Below, piece after piece: positions 53,662 to 62,926 of a stretch of DNA of 64,000 nt. The position numbers and the translations under genes are program-made. How positions within the stretch are numbered: position 1 is the stretch's first letter; every line of letters starts with the position of its first letter. The notes under the pieces were generated by a model. It searched no databases. It had not been told where the DNA came from and saw nothing but the letters and a program-made list of their open reading frames with translations. This DNA comes from Lagierella massiliensis (GTDB lineage Bacteria; Bacillota; Clostridia; Tissierellales; Peptoniphilaceae). The stretch lies in NCBI RefSeq assembly GCF_001407835.1, contig NZ_CYUO01000005.1, positions 682,001 to 746,000 on the forward strand, written 5' to 3'.

Positions 53662-55409
53662 ATCTCTTTAAATATTTGATAATTAAATTCTTTTGGATTT
53701 ACAAAATTGGTATTAAAATCGTCATAGTAAACCATGCCTGGTTTTGCCCCTTTGGCTTTTCTAACGTTTTTCTTTTCTGTATAATCCACAGCAACATTTT
53801 GTTCATTTGAAACAGAGGAGTACTTTGCAGCTAAGAAACAGCCATCAAGTATATCCTCTTTTGTTATGTTATCATTTCTTAAAATTACATGAGAACCTGG
53901 AACGTCTTTAACATGTATAAAGATGTCATCTCGATTAGCAAGTTTCAATGTGATGTAGTCGTTTTGATAATTATTTTTTCCCACATAAAAATGTTTGTCT
54001 CGCTTATTTACAAAGTGATGTGGAGTGGAAGGCTTTGAAGATTTGTTTTTGTTTTTATTCTTTGTTTTTCCCTTGCTAATATAACCACCATTTGCAAGTT
54101 CGGACCTAATCTCCATAACTTCAGAGTCGGTTTCAACTTTTTTTAAACTGTCTAAAACTTGCTCGAAATATTTTATATCATCTTCAAGCAGGGGAATCTG
54201 TTTCTTTAAAAGATTTTCAGAAGTTTTTAACTTGCTAAACTTTTTATAATAAAATTGAGCATTCTCCCAAGGGGATTTTTTTACATCAAGGGGAATATCT
54301 AAGTTGGACAACTCTGGGTCGTAAAAGTTTTGAAGCACTATACTTTTTAAACCTCGATCCATGTTATGAACATTGGCTGAAATTATATCTGCATATATCT
54401 TATATTTTTGTCTATCTTTAGCTTTTTCCCTTTCATCTAACAACTTAACTAATTTATTTCTATCTTTTTCTAAAAGATGAGAAACCTTCTTTGAAAGGCT
54501 CGAAACTTTTTGTGATACCTTGTCAGAAACAAAGGATTCAGTAAAATATTTTTCACATACCTTTGACATATTCTCTTCTGTTTTAATTTCTGCCATCAAA
54601 TAATTTAACATCAAACAATGAAAGTCCAACATATTTCCAGTCTCATCTCGATATGTTGTATATAAATAATCATCGGATAAAATTTTATCTACAGTTTTTT
54701 TAAAAGAATTATCAATTCTTTCTAATTCTTCAGAACTTAGTTCCTTAGCTTTTTTATTTCTATCAACCATTGACTCATGCAAAATCTCATCTGAAACCTG
54801 AGGAGAAAATCCAGTATAATTCATATAGAAAAATCTTGCCATCTTAATATCTTTTTCCATGTTATTAATAATTTCTGAAGGAAGTTTGTTTTCTCTTGTT
54901 ATATCTACCTTGTCATCTTCGATGTACGTGTAACTTAATCCAGGAAGCAGTTGACGAACTCTTGAAAGGTCTTCAGTAACTCTTGTAATAGAATCTAAAA
55001 TATTAAATCCCTCTCTTAAGATTATATTTGAATATTTTCCCATAACTTCGATTGTCAAAGTCTTTGTAACTAAATCTCCCAACTCATTCATTGATGAGAT
55101 GTTTATGTCAACAACTCTGTCCAAACCCTTTTGTTCAATTGACTCTATAACTCCATTTTGTAAATGCTTTCTTAATAGCATACAAAAGTTAGGTGCTTTT
55201 ATTGGGTTTTCCTTATTTTCATTTGAAAGATAAAACCCAGGTCTATTACTAGAAGCATCTAAGAGTAATTTGTAATTATTTTTATTTTTATAAATTTGTA
55301 GTAAAATTGTTCTATTTTCCGGTTGATTAATTCGATTTACTTTTCCGCCAACCAATTTATCATTAAGTTCTTTGACTACTGCCCTTGTTACAATTCCGTC
55401 AAAACTCAT
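53658..55409 (-). CDS. rqcH: Rqc2 homologue RqcH (NFACT / FbpA family)
   Basis: 583 residues. Binds 50S subunits carrying stuck peptidyl-tRNA and directs alanine tailing for degradation. An NFACT-N domain (MSFDGIVTRAVVKEL, NRPGFYLS), a helical coiled-coil middle (about 270-430) and an NFACT-R domain (HFYVGKNNYQNDYITLKLA, DVPGSHVIL) are in order. Formerly called fibronectin-binding protein. The start at 55409 follows GGAGGT. Close to rnr and smpB, so ribosome-rescue genes cluster here. Confidence 0.93.
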   Translation of the reverse strand: MSFDGIVTRAVVKELNDKLVGGKVNRINQPENRTILLQIYKNKNNYKLLLDASSNRPGFYLSNENKENPIKAPNFCMLLRKHLQNGVIESIEQKGLDRVVDINISSMNELGDLVTKTLTIEVMGKYSNIILREGFNILDSITRVTEDLSRVRQLLPGLSYTYIEDDKVDITRENKLPSEIINNMEKDIKMARFFYMNYTGFSPQVSDEILHESMVDRNKKAKELSSEELERIDNSFKKTVDKILSDDYLYTTYRDETGNMLDFHCLMLNYLMAEIKTEENMSKVCEKYFTESFVSDKVSQKVSSLSKKVSHLLEKDRNKLVKLLDEREKAKDRQKYKIYADIISANVHNMDRGLKSIVLQNFYDPELSNLDIPLDVKKSPWENAQFYYKKFSKLKTSENLLKKQIPLLEDDIKYFEQVLDSLKKVETDSEVMEIRSELANGGYISKGKTKNKNKNKSSKPSTPHHFVNKRDKHFYVGKNNYQNDYITLKLANRDDIFIHVKDVPGSHVILRNDNITKEDILDGCFLAAKYSSVSNEQNVAVDYTEKKNVRKAKGAKPGMVYYDDFNTNFVNPKEFNYQIFKEI

Positions 55410-55548
55410 AATTACCTCCAATCTATACTAATAAATTATATCATAGTAAAACTTTAATGAATAATCCTGAAGAATTATTACAAAAATGTAATAAATTATT
55501 GAATTAGCTTTGACATTGTTATAAAATTAATATCAAAAGAGGTGTATT

Positions 55549-56430
55549 ATGATATATTCAATGACTGGTTTTGGTAGATCCTCCATAGATGAAAATAATT
55601 ATGGTGTGTCTGTGGAAATAAAGACTGTAAATAATAAATATTTAGATGTTCAAGTTAAAAATCCTAACTTTTTAAATTTTTTAGAAGAGGATGTAAAAAA
55701 AACAGTAAGAAAAAATTTGAATAGAGGACGTGTTGACGTATTTATAAGATGTCAAAAGAAAGAATCTAATATATCAAAGATGTATTTTGATTCTAATTTG
55801 GTTTCTAATTATATGGAAGCAGTAAATGATTTAGAAAAATCTTTGGATTATGATTTCAAATTAAAACTGTCTGATATAATGCTCCTTGAAGGAGCTTTGC
55901 AAATTGAGGAGTGTGAGGAAGATGAAAAGTTTTTAAAAGAACTTATACTCACACAAGTTGAAAATGCATTAAAACTACTTATTGATATGAGAATAAAAGA
56001 AGGGGAGAATATATCCAAAATTATTATAACTCAGCTTGATGAGATGAAGGCAGTTGTTAAAGAAATAAAAGGCTTGGCAGAGTCTTCTCATGATGAATAT
56101 AAAGAATCTTTAATCAAAAAGCTTCAAGAATTAAATGACGAAGATTTAAAAATAGACATGGATAGAATCTATTTAGAGGTTGCTCTATATGGAGAAAGAT
56201 CCGATATCACTGAGGAGATAGTTAGACTAAACTCACATATTGACCAATTTTTATTAACACTTAATTCTGATGAACCAAAGGGACGAAAGCTTGATTTTAT
56301 AGTTCAGGAAATGAATAGAGAGGTCAATACAATATCATCTAAATCCCCAAATAAGACAATCGTACAAAATTGTATTGAATTAAAATCCATTATAGAAAAG
56401 ATTAGAGAACAAATACAAAACATTGAATAG
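55549..56430 (+). CDS. yicC: YicC/YloC family endoribonuclease
   Basis: 293 residues. Starts MIYSMTGFGRSSID and has VEIKTVNNKYLDVQVK, both signatures, and the C-terminal DUF1732 part (KGRKLDFIVQEMNREVNTI, KSPN). YicC-type proteins cut RNA, including sRNA in E. coli. GAGGTG precedes the ATG. First gene of the conserved run yicC-gmk-rpoZ-coaBC-priA. A TTGACA at 55510 has no well-spaced -10, so the promoter is unclear. Confidence 0.93.
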   Translation: MIYSMTGFGRSSIDENNYGVSVEIKTVNNKYLDVQVKNPNFLNFLEEDVKKTVRKNLNRGRVDVFIRCQKKESNISKMYFDSNLVSNYMEAVNDLEKSLDYDFKLKLSDIMLLEGALQIEECEEDEKFLKELILTQVENALKLLIDMRIKEGENISKIIITQLDEMKAVVKEIKGLAESSHDEYKESLIKKLQELNDEDLKIDMDRIYLEVALYGERSDITEEIVRLNSHIDQFLLTLNSDEPKGRKLDFIVQEMNREVNTISSKSPNKTIVQNCIELKSIIEKIREQIQNIE

Positions 56431-56440
56431 GGAGGACGAC

Positions 56441-57028
56441 ATGAGAGATGGTTTTTTAATGGTTATTTCTGGACCTTCTGGAGTTGGTAAAGGCACTGTA
56501 TGTGAAGCTCTTAGAGCAAAGAGAGATGATATTAAGTACTCTATATCAGCAACAACAAGAAAGAAACGTCCTGGAGAAGTTGACGGAGAGAACTATTACT
56601 TTTTATCTTTAGAAGAGTTTAAAGAAAAGGTAAAGAGAGACGAGTTTATTGAACATGCAAAAGTTCATAATAATTTTTATGGAACGCCAAAAGACTATGT
56701 GGAAGAAAATATAGGTAAAGGTAACATTGTAATTCTTGAAATAGATGTTCAAGGTGCTTTACAAGTAAAGAAAAACTTTCCAGGTGCAGTTTATATCTTT
56801 TTGTTGCCTCCAAACTTAGAAGAGTTGAGGTCAAGAATAGTTAAGAGAGCCACAGAAGACGAAGAAACCATCAATTTAAGGATGCACAATGCTGAAAAAG
56901 AACTTTCTTTTATTGATAAGTACGATTATGCGGTTGTCAACGATGAAGTTGATGACACAGTTTATAAAATAGAATGTATTATTGAAGCAGAAAAGTTAAA
57001 AGCAACATATTTAGGAGGTAATAAATAA
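56441..57028 (+). CDS. gmk: Guanylate kinase
   Basis: 195 residues phosphorylating GMP to GDP. Walker A SGPSGVGKGT (about 10-19), SATTRKKRPGEVDGENYYF for GMP binding and the lid region RIVKRATEDEET are typical. The start at 56441 follows GGAGG by four bases; the ATG 18 bases upstream lies before that site and overlaps yicC. Its stop overlaps rpoZ by one base. Confidence 0.96.
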   Translation: MRDGFLMVISGPSGVGKGTVCEALRAKRDDIKYSISATTRKKRPGEVDGENYYFLSLEEFKEKVKRDEFIEHAKVHNNFYGTPKDYVEENIGKGNIVILEIDVQGALQVKKNFPGAVYIFLLPPNLEELRSRIVKRATEDEETINLRMHNAEKELSFIDKYDYAVVNDEVDDTVYKIECIIEAEKLKATYLGGNK

Positions 57029-57240
57029 TGATAAATCCATCATTTAAAGAATTAGAGAGAATTTCAGGAAGTAGATACGCAATTTGTGTAATTGCATCAA
57101 AAAGGGCAAGAAGAATTATTGATGGTTCTGAACCACTTGTAAAATCAAAAACAGGTAACCCAGTTACTACAGCTATTTCTGAAATAATGGACGGAAAAGT
57201 GACTTATAAATTAGATAAAGAAGAACAAAAGGACGAATAA
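57028..57240 (+). CDS. rpoZ: RNA polymerase omega subunit
   Basis: 70 residues. NPSFKELERISGSRYAICVIASKRAR and TAISEIMDGKVTY match omega. Helps assemble and stabilise RNA polymerase. AGGAGG precedes its ATG inside gmk, and its TAA shares one base with the coaBC ATG. Confidence 0.94.
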   Translation: MINPSFKELERISGSRYAICVIASKRARRIIDGSEPLVKSKTGNPVTTAISEIMDGKVTYKLDKEEQKDE

Positions 57241-58403
57241 TGACTAAAAAAATTTTGCTTGGAGTTACAAGTGGAATAGCGATTTATAAGGTGTTAGAGC
57301 TTTGCTCGCGACTTGTTAAGGCAGGATATGAAATTGAAGTAATCATGACTGAAAATGCAACTAAGATGATTTCGCCCCTTGTTTTCGAAACTATTAGTAG
57401 GGGCAAGGTTCATACAGATATGTTTCACAGTGGTCATCATGAAGAGGTTGAACATATAGAGATGGCTAAGAGGGCAGATTTATTTTTAATTGCTCCAACA
57501 ACTGTAAACACATTGGCAAAGATTGCAAATGGAATTGGAGACAACTTACTAACTTCAACGGCATTAGCATATGATAAGACGATTATACTTGCCCTTTCAG
57601 CCAATACAAAAATGATAGAAAATCCTGTTACAAAAGAAAATATAAAAAAATTACAGGATAGAAATTTTGAGTTTATAAACTCCAAGTCTGGAATGCTCGC
57701 ATGTAACACTGTTGGAAATGGTAGACTTGCAGAGCCAGAAGAGATATTTGAAAGAGTGGAAGACTATTTTGTAAAAAAGGACCTAAAGGGAAAAAATATA
57801 ATTGTTACTGCAGGTCCAACAAGAGAAGCTGTTGATCCAGTAAGATACATTACAAATAGGTCAAGTGGAAAGATGGGATTTGCAATAGCTAAAAAAGCAT
57901 TTCAACGAGGAGCAAATGTAACTTTAATTTACGGAGATTGCAAAGTTAAGCTTCCATATGGAACTGAAAATATAAAAATAACCTATAATGATGAACTTAA
58001 AAGTGAGATAGACAAGAGATTTGATAATACTGATTGTCTAATCATGGCAGCGGCACCATGTGATTTTAGAGTTGAAAAATATTCAAAGGATAAGATAAAG
58101 ACAAAAAATAGTTTAACCCTTAACTTAGTTGAAAATGAAGATATTTTAAAATATTTTGGAATGAAGAAAAAGAAACAAATCATAATTGGATTTGCGGCAG
58201 AAACATTTGATTTATATGAAAATGCTACAAAGAAATTGAAATCAAAAAATTGTGACTACATTATTGCAAATGATGTTTCAAGTTCAACTTCAGGTTTTGA
58301 TGTAGATGACAACAAGGCCTCAATTATTTCAAAAGAAGAGTCAATTGAACTACCACTAATGCCGAAAATTGTATTAGCAGATGAAATTTTGAATTTAATA
58401 TGA
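57240..58403 (+). CDS. coaBC: Bifunctional CoaBC, coenzyme A synthesis
   Basis: 387 residues. The N-terminal CoaC flavoprotein (1-175) decarboxylates phosphopantothenoylcysteine: His in VEHIEMAKRADL, Asn in ALSANTKM (family usually PAMNxxM, Asn kept) and Cys in GMLACNTVGNGR. The C-terminal CoaB (about 180-387) joins cysteine to phosphopantothenate: VTAGPTREAVDPVRYITNRSSGKMG. Four-base overlap with priA. Confidence 0.94.
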   Translation: MTKKILLGVTSGIAIYKVLELCSRLVKAGYEIEVIMTENATKMISPLVFETISRGKVHTDMFHSGHHEEVEHIEMAKRADLFLIAPTTVNTLAKIANGIGDNLLTSTALAYDKTIILALSANTKMIENPVTKENIKKLQDRNFEFINSKSGMLACNTVGNGRLAEPEEIFERVEDYFVKKDLKGKNIIVTAGPTREAVDPVRYITNRSSGKMGFAIAKKAFQRGANVTLIYGDCKVKLPYGTENIKITYNDELKSEIDKRFDNTDCLIMAAAPCDFRVEKYSKDKIKTKNSLTLNLVENEDILKYFGMKKKKQIIIGFAAETFDLYENATKKLKSKNCDYIIANDVSSSTSGFDVDDNKASIISKEESIELPLMPKIVLADEILNLI

Positions 58404-60781
58404 TAGTAAATATTGTTTTAGAGAATAAGACAAGAGTGCTGGACCGATTATTCAGTTACAGCGTTCCAGAAGAATTACAAAAAAAAATAAAAAGAGGCTG
58501 TAGAGTTATAGTTCCATTTGGGAGAGGCAACTCCAAAAAACTTGGACTAATTGTTGAAATTACAGATAATCCTTTAGTTGATGTGAAATTAAAGGACATA
58601 TATAAATTAGTAGATTATGAACCTTTAATTTCAGAAGAACTGATAGACCTTGCACTTTTTATGCGAGACAGATATCTTTCAGATCTCTCATCTGCATTTC
58701 AAAGAGTTTTACCTCCAGGAAATTGGAAGGATTTGGAAAAATTGATTTATTTAAACGAAGAAGTTGATGATAAAGATATTTCTGATTTTTTTTCAATTCC
58801 AAAAGAGTTTAAAACTGCAGTAAAAAGATTCGATGAAAATACTATAGAGAACTTAATAAGAAAAGGCATCTTAAAAGAGAAATATGATATTAAAGGTAGG
58901 ATTAAGCCGAATTTAGTAGAGTACTACAAGATAAACAAAAATATTAATTTAGAAGCTAAATTAAAAAATGCGCCTGCCCAAGAAAAAATTTATAATTTTA
59001 TTTCAGAAAATGAACCAGTCGATAAAAAAACAATTCTTATGGAGACAAATTCATCTTTGTCAAGTTTAAAGGCTTTGGTCAAAAAGGAACTGGTATCTTT
59101 TGAACTTAAAAATGAATTTGTGAAAGTGACAAAAGAATATAAAAAATACTCAAAGATATATTTAAATGAAGAACAACAATTTGTTTTAAAATCCATCCTA
59201 AATAGTGATAAAAATAAATTTTTAATTCACGGCATAACTGGAAGTGGAAAGACAGAAGTATATCTTCAAATAGTTGAAGAGATGTTAAGTAAGGGTAAAT
59301 CATGTATTATTTTAGTACCTGAAATTTCACTAACACCTCAAACCATAATGCGATTTTCAGGAAGATTTCCAGGAAAAGTTGCAGTGCTTCACTCAAAACT
59401 AAATCAAAGAGAAAAACTTGAACAGTGGCAACAGATTAAAAATAATACATTTTCAATAGTTATTGGAGCAAGGTCTGCAATTTTTGCACCAGTTGATAAT
59501 CTTGGAGCAATCATTATAGATGAAGAACATGATCAAAGTTATATTTCAGATATGAATCCAAAATATGTTACAAGAGAAGTTGGAGAGTTTTTAAGCGAAA
59601 AACTTAATGCAAAATTAATTCTTGGGTCAGCTACCCCTTCAATTGAATCATATTATTTGGGTAAAAAAGACGTTTATGAAATTCTTAATATAAATAAAAG
59701 GGCAACTGCAGGAATTTTACCGAAAGTTAATATCATTGATATGAGAGAAGAACTAAAAAAGGGTAATACTTCTGTAATTGGAGAAGAGCTTCACGAAGCA
59801 ATTTTGAATAACTTAGAAAATAAAAAACAAACACTTTTGTTTCTAAATAAAAGAGGACATACTTCCTATGTGTTTTGTAGGAGATGTGGCTATGTTATGA
59901 ACTGCGATTCTTGTGATGTATCAATGACCTATCACAAGTACAATAACATATTATTATGCCATCAATGTGGAAGAACTAAGAAAAAACCAGATATATGTCC
60001 AAATTGTGGTAGTAAGTATATCAGAGAGTTTGGCGCAGGAACAGAAAAACTTGAAGAATATTGTTATGAAAACTATCCAGAAGCTAAAATATTTAGAATG
60101 GATGCTGATACTGTAAGAACAAGACAAGAATATCTAAACGTATTTAACAAGATGAACGAAGGCGAGATTGATATACTCATTGGAACGCAAATGATAACAA
60201 AGGGATTTGACTTTCCCAATGTAACACTGGTAGGGGTTATTGCTGCGGATTTAAGTTTGAATGTTGGAAGCTACAAGGCAACAGAAACCACATTTCAGTT
60301 GTTAACCCAAGTGTCAGGTAGAGCTGGAAGAGGAGACTACGCTGGCGAAGTTTTCATACAGACCTATAAGCCAGAAAATTACTCAATTGAAGCAAGTAAA
60401 AAGCATGACTTTATAGATTTTTATAATATGGAAATTGAACACCGAGAAATGTTTAAATATCCACCGTTTTATAGAATATTTTGCATAAATATTTCTGGAA
60501 ATCAAAGAATTGCTACAAGACAAAAGCTATTTGAATTACAACAACATATTCAGGCAGAGCTAAGAGAAAATGAAATAAGAGATATTGAAATTATTGGACC
60601 AAATCCAAGTCCAATCTCAAGAATTAACAATAGATATAGATTTTATACTTTTTATAAGTACAAAGACAATAATGAAGAAATTAAACAAATTTTTAAATCC
60701 ATTTTAGTAGATAACAAGTACAATGTGGATTTACAAGGATACAAGTTGAGCCTAACTTTTAATCCGACTAATTTTATTTAA
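58400..60781 (+). CDS. priA: Primosomal replication restart helicase PriA
   Basis: 793 residues. An N-terminal DNA-binding domain, then helicase motifs: GITGSGKTEVYLQ (about 276), DEEHDQSY, GSATPS, and a zinc-binding insertion with eight Cys (CRRCGYVMNCDSC, CHQCGRTKKKPDICPNC), then GTQMITKGFDF and QVSGRAGRG. Reloads the replisome at collapsed forks. Starts in the coaBC stop. Confidence 0.96.
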   Translation: MIVNIVLENKTRVLDRLFSYSVPEELQKKIKRGCRVIVPFGRGNSKKLGLIVEITDNPLVDVKLKDIYKLVDYEPLISEELIDLALFMRDRYLSDLSSAFQRVLPPGNWKDLEKLIYLNEEVDDKDISDFFSIPKEFKTAVKRFDENTIENLIRKGILKEKYDIKGRIKPNLVEYYKINKNINLEAKLKNAPAQEKIYNFISENEPVDKKTILMETNSSLSSLKALVKKELVSFELKNEFVKVTKEYKKYSKIYLNEEQQFVLKSILNSDKNKFLIHGITGSGKTEVYLQIVEEMLSKGKSCIILVPEISLTPQTIMRFSGRFPGKVAVLHSKLNQREKLEQWQQIKNNTFSIVIGARSAIFAPVDNLGAIIIDEEHDQSYISDMNPKYVTREVGEFLSEKLNAKLILGSATPSIESYYLGKKDVYEILNINKRATAGILPKVNIIDMREELKKGNTSVIGEELHEAILNNLENKKQTLLFLNKRGHTSYVFCRRCGYVMNCDSCDVSMTYHKYNNILLCHQCGRTKKKPDICPNCGSKYIREFGAGTEKLEEYCYENYPEAKIFRMDADTVRTRQEYLNVFNKMNEGEIDILIGTQMITKGFDFPNVTLVGVIAADLSLNVGSYKATETTFQLLTQVSGRAGRGDYAGEVFIQTYKPENYSIEASKKHDFIDFYNMEIEHREMFKYPPFYRIFCINISGNQRIATRQKLFELQQHIQAELRENEIRDIEIIGPNPSPISRINNRYRFYTFYKYKDNNEEIKQIFKSILVDNKYNVDLQGYKLSLTFNPTNFI

Positions 60782-60790
60782 GGAGGAAAT

Positions 60791-61285
60791 ATGGCTATTA
60801 GAAATATTAGAATAATTGGAGACCCTATTTTAAGAAAAAAATCCAGAGAAGTTGAAAAAATAGATAACAGAATTATACAACTTCTTGACGACATGGAAGA
60901 GACTATGAGAGATGCTAATGGACTTGGTCTTGCGGCACCTCAAATCGGAATTCTAAAACGTCTTGTTGTAGTTGATATGCAAGATGGAAACGGGGTTATG
61001 AAAATGATAAATCCTAAAATTACTGAAAAATCTGAAGATACTCAGGAAAACTTAGAAGGATGTTTATCAATACCAGGTAAGTCAGGAGTAGTAGATAGAC
61101 CTAAGAATTTGGTCTTGGAATATACTGACATAAATGGTAAAAATGTAATTGTTGACTGTGATGAATACAAGGCTGTTTGCATTTGTCATGAGCTTGATCA
61201 TTTGGAAGGTGTTTTATATACAGACTTAGCAAAGAGAATGTATGATAATAGTGAGCTTGAACAAGCTGAAGAGGATGATGAATAG
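60791..61285 (+). CDS. def: Peptide deformylase
   Basis: 164 residues. Removes the N-formyl group from nascent proteins. The three metal motifs are present: GLGLAAPQIG, EGCLSIPG and CHELDHLEG (HExxH). AAGGAGG precedes the ATG. The acidic tail QAEEDDE is unremarkable. It touches fmt directly, the usual def-fmt pair. Confidence 0.96.
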   Translation: MAIRNIRIIGDPILRKKSREVEKIDNRIIQLLDDMEETMRDANGLGLAAPQIGILKRLVVVDMQDGNGVMKMINPKITEKSEDTQENLEGCLSIPGKSGVVDRPKNLVLEYTDINGKNVIVDCDEYKAVCICHELDHLEGVLYTDLAKRMYDNSELEQAEEDDE

Positions 61286-62221
61286 ATGAAACCTAAGGTT
61301 ATATTTCTTGGAACTCCTGAATTTGCAGTGGAATCTTTAAAAGCAATTTATGAAAGCAAAAAGTTCGAAATTCCACTTATAATCTCTCAAGTTGATAGGA
61401 AGAGAAACAGAGGCAAAATGACTCCAACACCTGTGAAGCAGTATGCTTTAGACAATGACTTAGAAGTTTTTACTCCAGAGGATATAAACAGTGACGTAAG
61501 TTTCGAAAAAATAAATTCTTATGATCCAGATTTTCTTGTGGTAGTCGCATATGGACAGATAATTAAAGATAGATTGCTCTCTGAATATAACGACAGGATT
61601 TTAAATGTACATTCATCACTACTTCCAAAGTATAGAGGAGCCGCACCTATAAACTGGGCAATAGCTGAAGGCGAAGATAAAAGTGGAATAACGATTATGC
61701 TTGTTGAAAAAGGACTTGATACAGGAGATATATTATATAGCTTAGAAAAAGAAATAGTTCCTGATGAAAACGCAGAAGAGTTGCATGATGCTTTGAAGGT
61801 ATTAGGTGGCAAAGGAATCGTTGAAGTTCTTGAAAATTTTGATGAATACTACGAAAATAGAAGGAAACAAAACGAAGAAGAAGCATCCTATAGAGGGATG
61901 TTAAATAGAAAAGATGGCAAAATATTATGGGATGATACTTGTTTGAATATATATAATAAGTTTAGAGGATTTTATCCATGGCCTGGTTCGTTCTTTAAAT
62001 ATGAAGAACATAATGTAAAAGTTTTAGATATGGATTACGTTCTTGGAGAAGTTAAACATGAACCTGGTTTTGTTGAACAAGTTGGTCCTGAAATTATTAA
62101 AATCACAGCAAAGGATGGATATATTTTATTAAAAGAAATTCAATTTCCAAATAAAAAGAGAATGAAAGTTTCTGATTTTCTAAAGGGAAATGAATTCAAA
62201 AAAAATATCTATTTAAAATAG
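61286..62221 (+). CDS. fmt: Methionyl-tRNA formyltransferase
   Basis: 311 residues. Formylates initiator Met-tRNA using formyl-tetrahydrofolate. FLGTPEFAVESL starts the Rossmann domain; NVHSSLLPKYRGAAPINWAI is the signature with the catalytic Asn/His region, and a C-terminal OB-like domain begins at about 207. It starts at the base after the def stop. Confidence 0.96.
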   Translation: MKPKVIFLGTPEFAVESLKAIYESKKFEIPLIISQVDRKRNRGKMTPTPVKQYALDNDLEVFTPEDINSDVSFEKINSYDPDFLVVVAYGQIIKDRLLSEYNDRILNVHSSLLPKYRGAAPINWAIAEGEDKSGITIMLVEKGLDTGDILYSLEKEIVPDENAEELHDALKVLGGKGIVEVLENFDEYYENRRKQNEEEASYRGMLNRKDGKILWDDTCLNIYNKFRGFYPWPGSFFKYEEHNVKVLDMDYVLGEVKHEPGFVEQVGPEIIKITAKDGYILLKEIQFPNKKRMKVSDFLKGNEFKKNIYLK

Positions 62222-62233
62222 GAGGTTATAATT

Positions 62234-62926
62234 ATGTTTGGAATGATGCCTTACTATAATAGTAATGGTTTTTGGATGATTGCTTTACTTGTAGCAATGT
62301 TATTTGGAATTATAGCACAAATGAAAATAAAGAGTACCTATGCAAAATATGTCAAAGTACCTAATCAAAAAAACATAACTGGAATGCAAGCGGCAAGAGA
62401 GATCCTTGACAGAAATGGACTTAGTGATGTTAAGATAGTTCCAATTAGAGGAGAACTTACAGACCATTACGATCCGAGCGAGAACATAATAAGACTGTCA
62501 GAACATGTTTATAGTGATTCAAGTATTGCTTCAGTAAGTATTGCAGCTCACGAAGTAGGTCATGCTATTCAACATAATAGAGGATATGCATTTCTAAACT
62601 TTAGGAACAGTCTTGTACCTGTAGTAAACTTTGCTTCAAGGTCAATCTATCCGCTATTTTTGATAGGACTATTTATTGCTCCATTTCTTATAAATGTTGC
62701 AATAGCAGTTTTTGCTATAACTGTATTATTTCAAATAGTTACACTTCCAGTTGAAATTAATGCGAGTTCAAGGGCATTGGAAAATCTTGATGGAACAATA
62801 CTAAAAAGAGATGAGGTATCGGAAGGGAAAAAAGTACTTTCTGCAGCGGCAATGACATATGTGGCAGCGGCACTATTCTCGTTAGTGCAACTATTAAGAT
62901 TAATGAACAGTAGAAGAGATGATTAA
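62234..62926 (+). CDS. YugP-type zinc metallopeptidase, membrane-bound
   Basis: 230 residues. A first membrane helix (about 10-28), a cytoplasmic or exposed catalytic part with the zinc motif AAHEVGHAIQH (about 108-118), and two or three further membrane helices (about 138-180 and 205-222). Fits the neutral zinc metallopeptidase (YugP) family; substrate unknown. AGGAGG precedes the ATG. The stop overlaps the rsmB start by one base. Confidence 0.9.
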   Translation: MFGMMPYYNSNGFWMIALLVAMLFGIIAQMKIKSTYAKYVKVPNQKNITGMQAAREILDRNGLSDVKIVPIRGELTDHYDPSENIIRLSEHVYSDSSIASVSIAAHEVGHAIQHNRGYAFLNFRNSLVPVVNFASRSIYPLFLIGLFIAPFLINVAIAVFAITVLFQIVTLPVEINASSRALENLDGTILKRDEVSEGKKVLSAAAMTYVAAALFSLVQLLRLMNSRRDD